A stretch of DNA of 64,000 nt from Myroides marinus (GCF_900109075.1 NZ_FNYS01000015.1:1-64000), one strand, 5' to 3'; shown: positions 15,459-25,157, counted from the stretch's first letter. Made by a program: numbers and translations. Notes: generated from the sequence alone by a model not told the origin.

Positions 15459-18284
15459 TTACTTAGTTACTTCATCTATCAGATAGAAGATAGACTTAAA
15501 GTTTACTCCTCCATATTCCGTCAGCCCTATTTCGCAAGTACGACTAGTAGAGAAAGCATCCTTAGTACCAGTAGGTATCTGTTCTTTCAGATGTCTATTT
15601 CCATGTTTGTTTAACTCTGGGAAAGTGAATCCTCTATCTCCAGCAAAACCACAACAGTTACTATCTATATAATTAACTTTTTCGGCACATAGTTTAGTCA
15701 ATTCTAATAATTTCCCTTCTAAGCCAACTTTTTTAACCGAACAAACAGGGAATACACTAATTTCTTTTCGTGGATTCTTAACAGGTAACAAAGGCATCAC
15801 AAAGTCTAACATAAACTCTATAGGGTCATACATCTTTAGTTTACCTCCTTGATGAGCTTCGTGAAAGGTATAGAAGCAAGGGCTCATATCAAATAAGACC
15901 GGGTACTTACCATCTTCAGTAGCTTTTAGTAAAGCAAGCTCTAATTCAGAAGATTTAGTATGCCCTTCTTCTTTTAAACCTTTACTGCTAAATGGCATTC
16001 CACAGCACATATTATTTACATTCTCAGGATAGATGATTGTAAATCCAGCACGTTTAAGTAGTTCTACTGTTTTAGCCGTTAAGTCAATATCTGATTTAGG
16101 ATAATCATTTGATTTACCCATTGTTCTATTAATACAAGAAGGGAAGTACACTACTTTTCTCTCTTGTCCAGCATTGATGACTAAGTCCGTTATTTTATGT
16201 TTATTGCCCTTAGGCATTGCTACATTCCATTGAGGTATTTTATTACCTGATATTTTGCGCATACCGCTTGACATAGTCGTCATAATCTTGTTGCCAAGGA
16301 TATTTTGGAACACTCCAACCGTATTAAGAGCAGTACGTCCCATAGATGTCACTCGCTCCATATTTTCGACGAAGTATTCTGCGTTCTTTCTATCCTTCTC
16401 AGTGATAGCGCTATGACGGATATCTTTAATATATTTACCCGTATCTATCTTCACAGGGCATGCTAAAGCACAAAGCCCATCAGTAGCACAAGTCTCATCA
16501 GAGTAGTAATGTGCACTGTTGACTAAGTTCTCTAATTCTTCTGTATTTTGTCCCAACGCTTTTAAGCGTGCTATTTCTCGACCTACTACGATACGCTGTC
16601 TTGGCGAAAGTGTTAATCCTTCTGATACACAGTGTGATTCACAGAACCCACATTCTATACATTTATCTACAATCTCATTAGTGGCAGGCGATGCCTTAAA
16701 GTTTTCTAAGTGAACATGAGGGTTAGCATTGATAATCACTCCTGGGTTAACTAAGTTATGCGGATCAAAGATAGTTTTGACTTTAAGCATAATATTATAA
16801 GCCTGTTTACCCCATTCTTTTTCCACAAAAGGAGCCATATTACGACCTGTACCGTGCTCTGCTTTTAGCGAACCGTCAAATCTATCTACAACCAACTCTA
16901 CTAAGCCATCCATCAATCGAGCATATCTGTCAATCTCCTGTTGTGTAGAAAAGTCTTGAGAGAATACTAAGTGTAAATTACCTTCTAAAGCATGACCAAA
17001 CAAAACTGCATCATCATACTTTAATTCTGCAAACAGAGCTTTCATTGCGATACATGCATCTGCTAATTTCTCTACAGGGAAAGCAACGTCTTCGATGATA
17101 CACGTAGTACCTGTTTTTCTTAGCGCTCCTGTAGTTGGTAGTAACCCATTTCGGGCTTTCCAGTTAAAGGCATATTGTTGAGGTTCTGAAGTAAATTCAA
17201 ACGGCTTATAAGTAGGTGTAGAAGCAACAGCCTCTCTTATCTGTTGTTGCTTAGTAGACATTTCTTCTTCATTCTCCGCCTGTGCTTCTACTAATAAGAT
17301 ACATGCTGTATCTGGTAAGGTCTTAAAGTATTCTGGAGCTAAAGGCTCATCCTCTATAGACTTGATACTGTTTCTATCCAATAGCTCTACTGCTGCCACA
17401 GGACTTTTCTTTAAAAAAGGAACTGCCTGACATGCCTGTTCTATCGTTTCGAATATCATTAGCGTACAGGCTTTACGCTTGTAGTTAATTACTGTATTAT
17501 AGGTAATATCTGAGATAAACGCCAGTGTACCTTCAGATCCTATCATGATGTGTTTGATGATTTCGTAAGGATCGTGGTAATCTATAAAAGCGTTTAAGCT
17601 ATATCCAGTTGTGTTTTTGATTTTAAACTTGCGTTCTATTCTATCGTAAAGTGTTTGATCTGTGTGAATAACATCTCTTAGACGTTCTATTTCTTTAATA
17701 ATTTCAGGGTGCTTATTTGCAAACTCTTTTTTACTTTCCTCATTTGATGTATCTAATACTGTTCCATCGTATAACACGATTTTGATATCAGCGATAGTAT
17801 TATAAGAGTTTTGCGAAGTACCACAGCACATTCCACTTGCATTATTAGCGGCGATACCACCTATCATAGCCGCATTAATAGAGCCTGGATCAGGACCTAT
17901 CTTACGTCCATAGGGAGCCAATATAATATTCGCTCTACCACCGATAATACCAGGTTGGAACTTTGCTTGAAGCCCATTGTTTAAGATTTCATAGTTTTTC
18001 CACTTATGTGTAGCTACCATTAACACAGAGTCAGTTACTGCTTGCCCAGATAGACTTGTTCCTGCTGCTCGGTACGTCACTGCTATATTGTGCCTAGTTG
18101 CAGTCTGCAATGTAGCTACTGCCTCTTCGTGATTGTGTACTTGAACAACTATTTTAGGAACTAAGGTATAAAAACTTGCATCAGTACCATACGCTAATAA
18201 CTGTATCGGATTGGTGATAATCCTATTGATATCGATGTGATTAGCTAGTTCATTTTGAAACTTTTGATATTGTAATGGTAACAT
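15459..18284 (-). CDS. FAD-linked oxidase / Fe-S dehydrogenase fusion (GlcD-GlpC type)
   Basis: From the preferred ATG at 18284 this is 941 residues; an in-frame start at 18335 would add 17 non-conserved residues. The order is an FAD-binding PCMH domain (about 25-200), an FAD-oxidase C-terminal domain (about 240-530), a 4Fe-4S motif CIECGFCESHC, a second cluster with CATDGLCALACP, and two CCG motifs (NNMCCGMPFSS, SNCCGFAGDRG). This matches D-lactate or D-2-hydroxyglutarate dehydrogenases of the YdiJ type, which oxidise a 2-hydroxy acid and pass electrons to the quinone pool. The exact substrate cannot be told. The gene is alone between two repeat-bearing gaps. Confidence 0.85.
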   Translation of the reverse strand: MLPLQYQKFQNELANHIDINRIITNPIQLLAYGTDASFYTLVPKIVVQVHNHEEAVATLQTATRHNIAVTYRAAGTSLSGQAVTDSVLMVATHKWKNYEILNNGLQAKFQPGIIGGRANIILAPYGRKIGPDPGSINAAMIGGIAANNASGMCCGTSQNSYNTIADIKIVLYDGTVLDTSNEESKKEFANKHPEIIKEIERLRDVIHTDQTLYDRIERKFKIKNTTGYSLNAFIDYHDPYEIIKHIMIGSEGTLAFISDITYNTVINYKRKACTLMIFETIEQACQAVPFLKKSPVAAVELLDRNSIKSIEDEPLAPEYFKTLPDTACILLVEAQAENEEEMSTKQQQIREAVASTPTYKPFEFTSEPQQYAFNWKARNGLLPTTGALRKTGTTCIIEDVAFPVEKLADACIAMKALFAELKYDDAVLFGHALEGNLHLVFSQDFSTQQEIDRYARLMDGLVELVVDRFDGSLKAEHGTGRNMAPFVEKEWGKQAYNIMLKVKTIFDPHNLVNPGVIINANPHVHLENFKASPATNEIVDKCIECGFCESHCVSEGLTLSPRQRIVVGREIARLKALGQNTEELENLVNSAHYYSDETCATDGLCALACPVKIDTGKYIKDIRHSAITEKDRKNAEYFVENMERVTSMGRTALNTVGVFQNILGNKIMTTMSSGMRKISGNKIPQWNVAMPKGNKHKITDLVINAGQERKVVYFPSCINRTMGKSNDYPKSDIDLTAKTVELLKRAGFTIIYPENVNNMCCGMPFSSKGLKEEGHTKSSELELALLKATEDGKYPVLFDMSPCFYTFHEAHQGGKLKMYDPIEFMLDFVMPLLPVKNPRKEISVFPVCSVKKVGLEGKLLELTKLCAEKVNYIDSNCCGFAGDRGFTFPELNKHGNRHLKEQIPTGTKDAFSTSRTCEIGLTEYGGVNFKSIFYLIDEVTK

Positions 18285-18590
18285 AATATTAATCTCTTTT
18301 ATTACGCTACAATTTACAAAACATCTCAAAAACAAAGGGAAGTAAAGGTTTGTTTATACTGGGTTTAAATAAGTGGTGTGTTACCCATAATATACTGTAC
18401 TAATTTTAGGAGATATCTCGCGTGAATTACCATAGTACTAGGTTAATATAAAGAAAACGTTAAGGAAGATATATTTAACGCATACTTATGTTCTGCTAAA
18501 TCCTTCGGTTTTTTAGTGTTATTTAATCAGAACAAACAGATGCGCTGCTCAAACTAGTTTATAGGACAATAAGATATCAATAAAAGGACA

Positions 18591-18657
18591 ATTGTTCGAC
18601 AAAATGCCTTTCTACTCAACTAATCTCGGAGTATTGTCCATGAATTGTCCAAGAATC
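18591..18657 (+). repeat. 67-bp dispersed repeat, copy 1
   Basis: It starts ATTGTTCGACAAAA and ends GTCCAAGAATC. It aligns without gaps to the reverse complement of 44656-44722, with about 53 of 67 positions identical by eye. Confidence 0.7.
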
Positions 18658-19094
18658 TTCATTGAAGTCACTGTTTATAAGCACTTAGAAGGGGAGTGAT
18701 ATTCAGTAAGATTAGTGTTTGTTTTGGTAATTAGCTGTAATTAAGTTGTTTATAATGTTTTGTAAATAAAAAAGTTAAGGTTGTTTTTTTATTTTTTGTC
18801 TCAAAATAAGAGGTAAACAAGGCTTTTTTGAAAAAAATAGGTTGAAAGTTGTTTAGAATAAGGGAGTTTTTGAGAGAAGTAAGTGGATTTTTAGAAAAAA
18901 TGAGTTGTCTTTTTTTGAAGTAAAAAGAATTAGGGAAGGATACTGTAGTTACATTATTCAAGAATGTGTTGATTCTAAAGTGGTATAATTATAGGATTAG
19001 TAACATTAATCAAACAGATTAAGTCTTTTGTTTATAGTAATTTATGTGTTTTATTATAGAGTTTGTAATAATACTAAAAACCTTAAAAATACTG

Positions 19095-19126
19095 TTGTGA
19101 AATCAAGAGGCAAAACACTACCTTTG
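19095..19126 (+). promoter_or_regulatory. Promoter of pyrD
   Basis: TTG (19095-19097) and TACCTTTG (19119-19126) are separated by 21 bases, matching the Bacteroidetes -33/-7 promoter. The ATG at 19166 follows after a leader of about 33 bases. Confidence 0.72.
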
Positions 19127-19165
19127 CACCAAATTTACACACACAACAACACAAAGTAATTTAGC

Positions 19166-20185
19166 ATGTATAAAAGCATTATTAAGCCTATACTTTTTAG
19201 GTTTGACCCAGAGAAAGTACACCATTTTACTTTCGGAGCTCTTAAGTTCGTTAATAGTATCCCTGGCGTATCCGCACTTATTCGCGCCAACTGTCAAGTA
19301 AATGATCCTCGATTAGAAAGAGAAGTCTTTGGACTAAAGTTTAAAAATCCAGTAGGATTAGCTGCAGGGTTGGATAAGGATGCTAAGTTATATAGTGAGT
19401 TAGAAAACTTTGGATTCGGGTTTATCGAAATCGGTACATTAACCCCAAAAGGACAACCTGGTAATGATAAGAAAAGATTATTCAGACTTAAAGAGGATAA
19501 CGGTCTTATCAATAGAATGGGGTTTAATAATGGAGGTATTGAGGAAGCAATAGAGCGCCTTAAGAAGAATAAGGGAACTCTTATCGGAGGAAACATTGGT
19601 AAGAATAAGGTGACTCCTAATGAGAACGCTACTGATGATTATGAAATCTGTTTTGAAGCACTATTTCCTTATGTAGATTACTTCGTGGTGAATGTGAGTT
19701 CTCCTAATACTCCTAATCTTCGAGCATTACAAGACAAAGAACCTTTAATGGCATTACTTAATGCGCTACAGGTAAAAAATAATCAGAAAGAAGCTCCTAA
19801 GCCTATTTTGCTTAAGATAGCTCCAGACTTGACAGATGAGCAATTATTAGATATTATCGAGATAGTGGAGGAGACTAAAATAGCAGGTGTAATCGCTACT
19901 AATACTACGATAGATCGCAGTAATCTGAAATCAATCAACCAAAAAGAGACAGGTGGACTTAGTGGAAAACCATTAACGAAACGCAGTACTGAGGTGATTA
20001 GATTCTTATCTGAGAAGAGTAATAAATCGTTCCCTATCATAGGTGTTGGTGGTATACACTCAGCGGAGGATGCGATAGAAAAATTAGAGGCTGGTGCGAG
20101 TTTAATACAACTTTATACAGGCTTTATATATGAAGGCCCAGGCTTGATCAAAAAGATTAATAAAGCCTTATTATCTAAATACTAG
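19166..20185 (+). CDS. pyrD: Dihydroorotate dehydrogenase (quinone), class 2
   Basis: PyrD oxidises dihydroorotate to orotate in pyrimidine synthesis, reducing quinone at the inner membrane. The N-terminal helical region typical of class 2 is present ([19 protein letters not shown]). The FMN-site motifs are [11 protein letters not shown] (about 62-72), [30 protein letters not shown] with the catalytic serine, APDLTDEQ and [11 protein letters not shown]. The length of 339 residues is normal. A LysE-type exporter begins eight bases after the stop, so the two are probably cotranscribed. Confidence 0.95.
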   Translation: MYKSIIKPILFRFDPEKVHHFTFGALKFVNSIPGVSALIRANCQVNDPRLEREVFGLKFKNPVGLAAGLDKDAKLYSELENFGFGFIEIGTLTPKGQPGNDKKRLFRLKEDNGLINRMGFNNGGIEEAIERLKKNKGTLIGGNIGKNKVTPNENATDDYEICFEALFPYVDYFVVNVSSPNTPNLRALQDKEPLMALLNALQVKNNQKEAPKPILLKIAPDLTDEQLLDIIEIVEETKIAGVIATNTTIDRSNLKSINQKETGGLSGKPLTKRSTEVIRFLSEKSNKSFPIIGVGGIHSAEDAIEKLEAGASLIQLYTGFIYEGPGLIKKINKALLSKY

Positions 20186-20193
20186 AATTAATT

Positions 20194-20820
20194 ATGTCAA
20201 CAGAAGTATTATATACTTTTTTTATAACTTGTTTTTTATTGATTATCACTCCAGGGCCAGATATTTTATATGTGGTGTCACAGAGTATTACTAGAGGGCG
20301 CAAATATGGATATGCAATAGTAGTAGGACAGATGGGAGGATTGTTATTCCACTTATCACTATTCGCCTTTGGGGTATCTGCCTTGATTACTCAGTCAGAG
20401 TTGCTGTTTAAAGGAGTTAAGTTATTTGGAGCTCTATACCTATTTTGGTTGTCTTATAAAGTATTTCAAGAGGAGAATGTAATCGTGATAGATGAATCTA
20501 CTTCGGGTAAGAATGATAAGACTTTTATGGGATTTGTGCGAAAAGGACTATTGATGAATGTGATGAATCCTAAAGTAATGATGTTCTTCTTAGCCTTGTT
20601 TCCTGGTTTTATTACAGAGGCTGCAGGTAGTGTTCAGAAACAAGTATTCGTATTAGGAAGCGTGTTTATAGCAGAGGCAGTAGTGATATTCTTTATCATC
20701 TGTAGTGTGGCTGCTAAGCTGACTAATTATATGAGAGATAATAAATCTGTCAATTTGTTTTTAAAATGGTTGCAGATTATCGTTTTTAGTGGGTTAGGAG
20801 TATATCTTCTAGTTAGCTAA
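20194..20820 (+). CDS. LysE/RhtB-family amino acid exporter
   Basis: This 208-residue inner-membrane protein has about six hydrophobic segments. The signature ITPGPDILYVVSQSITRGRKYG lies near the N-terminus (split: the ITPGPD motif at about residues 20-25). LMNVMNPKVMMFFLALFPGF at about 125-145 is the second conserved block. Members export amino acids or homoserine lactones; the substrate is unknown. It sits eight bases downstream of pyrD and ends at a strong terminator. Confidence 0.86.
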   Translation: MSTEVLYTFFITCFLLIITPGPDILYVVSQSITRGRKYGYAIVVGQMGGLLFHLSLFAFGVSALITQSELLFKGVKLFGALYLFWLSYKVFQEENVIVIDESTSGKNDKTFMGFVRKGLLMNVMNPKVMMFFLALFPGFITEAAGSVQKQVFVLGSVFIAEAVVIFFIICSVAAKLTNYMRDNKSVNLFLKWLQIIVFSGLGVYLLVS

Positions 20821-20834
20821 GAGAAATAAAGAAT

Positions 20835-20875
20835 AAAAAAAGGTTCTAAGGACGTGGTCTTTAGAACCTTTTTTA
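20835..20875 (+). terminator. Terminator of the pyrD-lysE unit
   Basis: AAAAAAGGTTCTAA pairs with TTAGAACCTTTTTT, giving a hairpin with a T run 14 bases past the stop. Confidence 0.88.
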
Positions 20876-20993
20876 CGTTTGTATAATTCTATGTTACAGT
20901 AAATCAGTAGAATTGATTTAGTGGAATGGAAGAAAATAAAATAAAGAAAATCGCATTGTAAAATTGTGTGTTTTCTGTTATATTTGAATTTAT

Positions 20994-21860
20994 ATGAAAC
21001 CAGCAGTTAAAATTATAGAATGTCCTCGTGATGCTATGCAAGGCATCAAGATGTTTATCCCAACAGAAAAAAAAGCACAGTATATACAGTCGCTTTTAAG
21101 AGTGGGGTTTGATACCATAGATTTTGGTAGCTTCGTATCTCCTAAAGCTATTCCTCAGATGCAGGATACAGCAGAGCTGTTAAGTCAACTTGATTTGAGT
21201 AAGACAGAGAGTAAGTTACTGGCTATTATCGCTAACACTAGAGGTGCAGAGCAGGCTGCTGAGCATAAAGAGATTAGATATTTAGGATTCCCTTTTTCTA
21301 TATCTGAGAACTTCCAGATGCGTAATACGCATAAGACTATTGCGGAGTCTATCGTTACTTTAGATGAGATATTAAATATAGCGACTAAAGCTGATAAAGA
21401 GGTGGTAGCTTATCTATCTATGGGATTCGGTAATCCGTATGGAGATCCATGGGATGTAGATATCGTAGGAGAGTGGACTGAACGATTAGCTAAGATGGGA
21501 GTGAAGATACTTTCGCTGTCAGATACAGTAGGTAGTTCTACACCAGAGGTGATAGATTACTTGTTTAGCAATCTTATTCCTGCTTATCCAGAGATAGAGT
21601 TTGGTGCACATTTACACACTACTCCTGATAGTTGGTTTGAGAAGATTGACGCTGCTTATAAGGCAGGATGTCTGAGATATGATGGGGCTATTAAAGGATA
21701 TGGAGGATGCCCGATGGCAAAAGATGATTTGACAGGAAATATGCCTACAGAAAAGATGTTAAGTTACTTTACAGCTAATAAGGTAGATACGAATTTAAGT
21801 GCGATGTCTTTTGAGAGTTCATATAACGAAGCATTGAAAATATTTAATTTTTTCCACTAA
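20994..21860 (+). CDS. Hydroxymethylglutaryl-CoA lyase
   Basis: This enzyme cleaves HMG-CoA to acetyl-CoA and acetoacetate, the last step of leucine breakdown. It is a 288-residue TIM-barrel HMGL-like protein. The opening ECPRDAMQGIKMFIPTEKK is the HMGL metal/substrate motif (usually EVGPRDG). GAHLHTTPDSWFEKIDAA has the metal-binding histidines and GYGGCPMAKDDLTGN carries the catalytic cysteine. The distinction from other HMGL-like aldolases rests on the GGCP loop. The stop codon lies inside a hairpin directly before the guaB promoter. Confidence 0.85.
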   Translation: MKPAVKIIECPRDAMQGIKMFIPTEKKAQYIQSLLRVGFDTIDFGSFVSPKAIPQMQDTAELLSQLDLSKTESKLLAIIANTRGAEQAAEHKEIRYLGFPFSISENFQMRNTHKTIAESIVTLDEILNIATKADKEVVAYLSMGFGNPYGDPWDVDIVGEWTERLAKMGVKILSLSDTVGSSTPEVIDYLFSNLIPAYPEIEFGAHLHTTPDSWFEKIDAAYKAGCLRYDGAIKGYGGCPMAKDDLTGNMPTEKMLSYFTANKVDTNLSAMSFESSYNEALKIFNFFH

Positions 21861-21882
21861 AGTTTTTTATTTAGTGGAAAAA
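21849..21882. promoter_or_regulatory. Perfect 12-bp inverted repeat between HMG-CoA lyase and guaB
   Basis: TTTTTCCACTAA (21849-21860) and TTAGTGGAAAAA (21871-21882) surround a 10-base loop. The left arm contains the lyase stop codon. The right arm ends three bases before the guaB -7 box. No T run follows, so it is not a classical terminator. Confidence 0.6.
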
Positions 21883-21885
21883 TAG

Positions 21886-21893
21886 TAAATTTG
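21886..21893 (+). promoter_or_regulatory. Candidate -7 box of guaB
   Basis: TAAATTTG fits TAnnTTTG and ends 23 bases before the preferred guaB ATG at 21917. Confidence 0.6.
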
Positions 21894-21916
21894 CGTGCAA
21901 TTCAACGACATTGCAC

Positions 21917-23389
21917 ATGAAAGCACACACAACTAAAATCATCGGTCAAGGACTTACTTACGATGATGTATTGCTAGTACCAAACTATTCAGAAATACTT
22001 CCAAGAGAAGTAAGTTTAAAAACAAAATTTTCAAGAAACATTACCTTAAACGTTCCTATCGTATCTGCTGCAATGGATACTGTTACGGAAAGTGAAATGG
22101 CTATTGCTATGGCTCGTGAGGGAGGAATCGGAGTGATTCACAAGAACATGACTGCAGAAGAGCAAGCAAAAGAAGTTAGAAAAGTAAAAAGAGCAGAGTC
22201 TGGAATGATCATAGACCCTGTAACTCTTCCTCTAACAGCTACTGTAGGTGATGCTAAAAAAGCAATGGCTGAATTTGGAATCGGTGGTATTCCAATCGTA
22301 GATGAACAAGGACTTCTTAAAGGTATTATTACTAATAGAGATATGCGTTTTGAAAAACAAAACGAACGTGCTATCACTGAGGTAATGACTAAAGATAATC
22401 TAGTAACTGCTGCTGAAGGTACTACTTTAGGTCAAGCAGAAGAAATTCTTCAAGCAAACAAAATCGAGAAATTACCAGTAGTAAATGCTGATAATAAATT
22501 AGTAGGTTTAATCACTTTTAGAGATATCACTAAGCTTACTTTAAAACCAAATGCTAATAAAGATAAGTTCGGTAGACTACGTGTTGCAGCTGCTCTAGGA
22601 GTAACTGCTGATGCTGTAGATAGAGCTAGTTTATTAGTTCAGGCTGGTGTAGATGCTTTAATTATCGATACGGCTCATGGACACTCTCAAGGTGTAGTAG
22701 GGGTGTTAAAAGCGGTAAAAGCTGCTTTCCCTGAAATCGATGTAGTAGTAGGTAATATCGCTACTCCTGAGGCTGCGTTATTTTTAGTAGAGAATGGAGC
22801 TGATGCTGTAAAAGTAGGTATCGGACCTGGATCTATCTGTACTACACGTGTAGTAGCAGGTGTTGGGTTCCCTCAATTCTCAGCTATTATGGAAGTAGCT
22901 GCAGCTTTAAAAGGAACAGGTGTACCAGTTATCGGTGACGGTGGTCTTCGTTATACAGGAGATATTCCTAAGGCTGTAGGAGCAGGAGCAGACTGTGTTA
23001 TGTTAGGTTCTATGCTAGCAGGTACTAAAGAGTCTCCAGGTGAAACTATTATCTTCGAAGGTAGAAAATTCAAAGCTTACCGCGGAATGGGATCTGTAGC
23101 AGCTATGAAACAAGGTTCTAAAGATCGTTACTTCCAAGATGTAGAAGATGATGTGAAAAAACTTGTACCAGAAGGTATTGAAGGTAGAGTACCTTATAAA
23201 GGAGAACTTAACGAAAGTATGTTACAGTTCGTAGGAGGTCTTAGAGCAGGTATGGGTTACTGTGGTGCTAAAGATATCCCTACGTTACAAGAAGTAGCTA
23301 GATTCGTTCAGTTAACTGCTTCAGGTATCGGAGAGAGTCACCCTCACAATATTACGATTACTAAATCTGCACCTAACTATTCTAGATAA
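21917..23389 (+). CDS. guaB: Inosine-5'-monophosphate dehydrogenase
   Basis: GuaB converts IMP to XMP with NAD+, the committed step to GMP. I choose the ATG at 21917; a TTG two codons upstream is also in frame. The 490-residue protein has the IMPDH barrel interrupted by two CBS domains (about residues 95-215). The catalytic loop is GPGSICTTR (about 300-308), with [11 protein letters not shown] and the flap motif [10 protein letters not shown]. All key residues are present. It is transcribed from its own promoter and ends in a strong terminator just before the IS1380 insertion. Confidence 0.96.
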   Translation: MKAHTTKIIGQGLTYDDVLLVPNYSEILPREVSLKTKFSRNITLNVPIVSAAMDTVTESEMAIAMAREGGIGVIHKNMTAEEQAKEVRKVKRAESGMIIDPVTLPLTATVGDAKKAMAEFGIGGIPIVDEQGLLKGIITNRDMRFEKQNERAITEVMTKDNLVTAAEGTTLGQAEEILQANKIEKLPVVNADNKLVGLITFRDITKLTLKPNANKDKFGRLRVAAALGVTADAVDRASLLVQAGVDALIIDTAHGHSQGVVGVLKAVKAAFPEIDVVVGNIATPEAALFLVENGADAVKVGIGPGSICTTRVVAGVGFPQFSAIMEVAAALKGTGVPVIGDGGLRYTGDIPKAVGAGADCVMLGSMLAGTKESPGETIIFEGRKFKAYRGMGSVAAMKQGSKDRYFQDVEDDVKKLVPEGIEGRVPYKGELNESMLQFVGGLRAGMGYCGAKDIPTLQEVARFVQLTASGIGESHPHNITITKSAPNYSR

Positions 23390-23432
23390 TATATTTGGAG
23401 AACTGGAAACAGGTAAAGTAGATATAATAATA

Positions 23433-23470
23433 AAAAACGGCTATTTCAGTAGATGAGATAGCCGTTTTTG
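23433..23470 (+). terminator. Terminator of guaB
   Basis: AAAAACGGCTAT pairs with ATAGCCGTTTTT across a roughly 12-base loop, with a following T-rich run. Confidence 0.85.
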
Positions 23471-23559
23471 TTTTGCTTTTATTGTGTCTGTATTATTATG
23501 CTCTCTATACTTTTTTGGATTGTATATAAGACCTAAGAATGGGAAAGATGTATAATAAA

Positions 23560-24959
23560 CCCGGATTACGCATTAGGTATATTTAAAGGTAGGTCTAAAG
23601 GGTAATCCCATAAACCTACGAACCATTTTCGTCGCTTCTTGACCAATGCTATTTTAAGCTTGATTGTGTCATTTGTTTTTTCAAAATAAGCTCCAATAGC
23701 AAAGGTTCTATATCTTAATGTAGAAAGTGATTTTTGTGTTTTCTCTTGTAAAACAAACATTCTAAAAAGAGCCATTAGATTGTAAGCAATCATTACAAAG
23801 ATCAAGGCAGCTTCGGTAGCATAGAAGTCTTTTAGATTAAATGATTCTGCTCCAAAATCTTGTTTTAGCTCTTTGATTCTATTCTCTGCATCACCTCTTG
23901 CTCGATAGTTTTTCCATACGTCATAAGCACCACATTCCAAATTTGTAACATAAGCGGAGTACCTGTAATTTCTGTGTATTTCATCTTCTGGAAACAGACT
24001 TAATGTTTTTCCAGGCGCTTGTGGGCGTTTACTTATTTTTTGTCTTACAATAATAACTCTTCTAGGTTTTTCCCAATTCTTAGCTTGGTAGAAGGTATCA
24101 TTTATTTGGATACCTTCATCGACATTTAGCCAAGAGGTTTGGCTATCTACTAATCTTTGTACTGGATGAGTAAACTTAGCAGCAATGATGTAGTTCATAG
24201 GTTTAGACTCTAAATGATCTAAAATATCCTTTTGAAAAAAACCACTATCTAACCGTATTAAGCCTACTTTCTTATTTCCAAAAACAGATAAAGTATCCTC
24301 TAGGAAGCTAATAAAGTTATTGGCAGAACTTGTATCTCCACTTCGCAACCAAAAGTTGGCTACCATGCGAATATCATTTACAAAGGCTATAATAGGATGA
24401 TGAGATCTACGTCCGCGTTTACTGGGATTATATCCTCTTTTAGCTCCTTGTTGCTGTTCTCCATAGCGAGTTATGACAGTAGAGTCAATATCCAAGGTAA
24501 AGTAATTTAAGTTGATGTTTTTAAAAAACCACTCAAAGAAGTGCTTAGCAGTTTCAATGTTACTACTAGCATCAAACTTGGAGAAATAACGTTTATACGC
24601 ATCTTGACCTGGTGAAGTTCGCCAGTTAAAGATTTTACCAAGAGCTTTATCATGTCTAGTTACTTCTGTGTGTAAAAAACGATTTGCACCACACCAAACA
24701 CTAGTCATAAAAGACTCTAAAATCACATCAACATCATGTGCCCTATTAGAATTTTGACAAGGAAGACTTTCACAGGAATTAATCTGAGATTTAAAGTCTA
24801 TTTTATCTAACATTTGCTTTAAAAAGACCATTCCACCCCATGGTGTAATCTCTTTGTTGGTAAAGGATAGATCAAAATTCATAGGCTTAAATTTTCTAAC
24901 GCTACGCGTTAGGAATTACACTTAATAAATATACATCTTTTTCTAATGCGGAATGTGGG
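23560..24959 (-). mobile_element. IS1380-family insertion sequence, 1400 bp
   Basis: The terminal inverted repeats are CCCGGATTACGCATTAG (left) and, read inward from the right end, CCCACATTCCGCATTAG (14 of 17 match). A 5-bp target duplication ATAAA is present at 23555-23559 and 24960-24964. One intact transposase gene fills it, its stop codon lying inside the left repeat. A CTAACGC/GCGTTAG hairpin (24896-24912) lies just upstream of the transposase start. The element inserted between the guaB terminator and a MITE that borders the nhaC terminator; it breaks no gene. Confidence 0.9.
23566..24882 (-). CDS. IS1380-family DDE transposase
   Basis: This 438-residue protein catalyses cut-and-paste movement of the element. 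The N-terminal region has ANRFLHTEVTRHDKALGKIF. Acidic residues sit in FTLDIDSTVITRYGEQQ (first D), GLIRLDSGFFQ (second D) and ARGDAENRIKELKQDFGAE (glutamate), the usual IS1380 signature. The length is typical. No frameshift or stop is seen, so it may be active. Confidence 0.92.
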   Translation of the reverse strand: MNFDLSFTNKEITPWGGMVFLKQMLDKIDFKSQINSCESLPCQNSNRAHDVDVILESFMTSVWCGANRFLHTEVTRHDKALGKIFNWRTSPGQDAYKRYFSKFDASSNIETAKHFFEWFFKNINLNYFTLDIDSTVITRYGEQQQGAKRGYNPSKRGRRSHHPIIAFVNDIRMVANFWLRSGDTSSANNFISFLEDTLSVFGNKKVGLIRLDSGFFQKDILDHLESKPMNYIIAAKFTHPVQRLVDSQTSWLNVDEGIQINDTFYQAKNWEKPRRVIIVRQKISKRPQAPGKTLSLFPEDEIHRNYRYSAYVTNLECGAYDVWKNYRARGDAENRIKELKQDFGAESFNLKDFYATEAALIFVMIAYNLMALFRMFVLQEKTQKSLSTLRYRTFAIGAYFEKTNDTIKLKIALVKKRRKWFVGLWDYPLDLPLNIPNA

Positions 24960-24964
24960 ATAAA

Positions 24965-25116
24965 CCCAGATTCCGCATTCGCTCTATACTATGTATTAAT
25001 TCTACTTTAGATCTCTTTCATTTTTTCTAAAAACATACTATAGTATGCTTTTTTCATAAATTCAGAGCTGTTTTGTATAATTAATCCTCGTTAATAGAGC
25101 TATCGCGTATTCTGGG
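24965..25116. mobile_element. 152-bp MITE with IS1380-type ends
   Basis: The left end CCCAGATTCCGCATTCGCTC and the right end read inward, CCCAGAATACGCGATAGCTC, are inverted repeats (about 15 of 20). Both resemble the neighbouring IS1380 ends. ATAAA flanks it on both sides (24960-24964 and 25117-25121); the left copy is shared with the IS. It has no coding capacity. An internal perfect palindrome CATACTATAGTATG is at 25034-25047. A decayed relative lies at 44795-44927. Confidence 0.75.
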
Positions 25117-25119
25117 ATA

Positions 25120-25157
25120 AAAAAAGGGCTGTTTCATTTGATGAAATAGCCCTTTTT
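25120..25157 (-). terminator. Terminator of nhaC
   Basis: AAAAAGGGCT...TTTCAT pairs with ATGAAA...AGCCCTTTTT, giving a T run on the minus strand. It directly abuts the MITE target duplication. Confidence 0.85.

Larger units (their letters stand above)
18285..19165. other. 880-base gene-poor gap upstream of pyrD
   Basis: No convincing gene was found. A 76-codon minus-strand frame at 18731-18961 is low-complexity and judged spurious. The gap contains an 11-base imperfect inverted repeat with GTTCTG/CAGAAC ends (18490-18533), the 67-bp dispersed repeat (18591-18657) and the pyrD promoter (19095-19126). The remainder is very AT-rich. Confidence 0.6.

Noticed and set aside
15001-15460. Possible CRISPR array because of regularly placed repeats
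   Set aside because: There are only two copies of the 58-base unit, 300 bases apart, with palindromic cores and no cas genes. It is better explained as dispersed palindromic repeats.
18490-18533. GTTCTG...CAGAAC imperfect inverted repeat upstream of pyrD
   Set aside because: The arms are short with mismatches, there is no second copy in the window and no T run. Chance is likely in such AT-rich sequence.
18731-18961. 76-codon minus-strand frame in the gap upstream of pyrD
   Set aside because: It is Phe/Lys/Leu low-complexity from AT-rich DNA, has no promoter or neighbours, and resembles no protein pattern.
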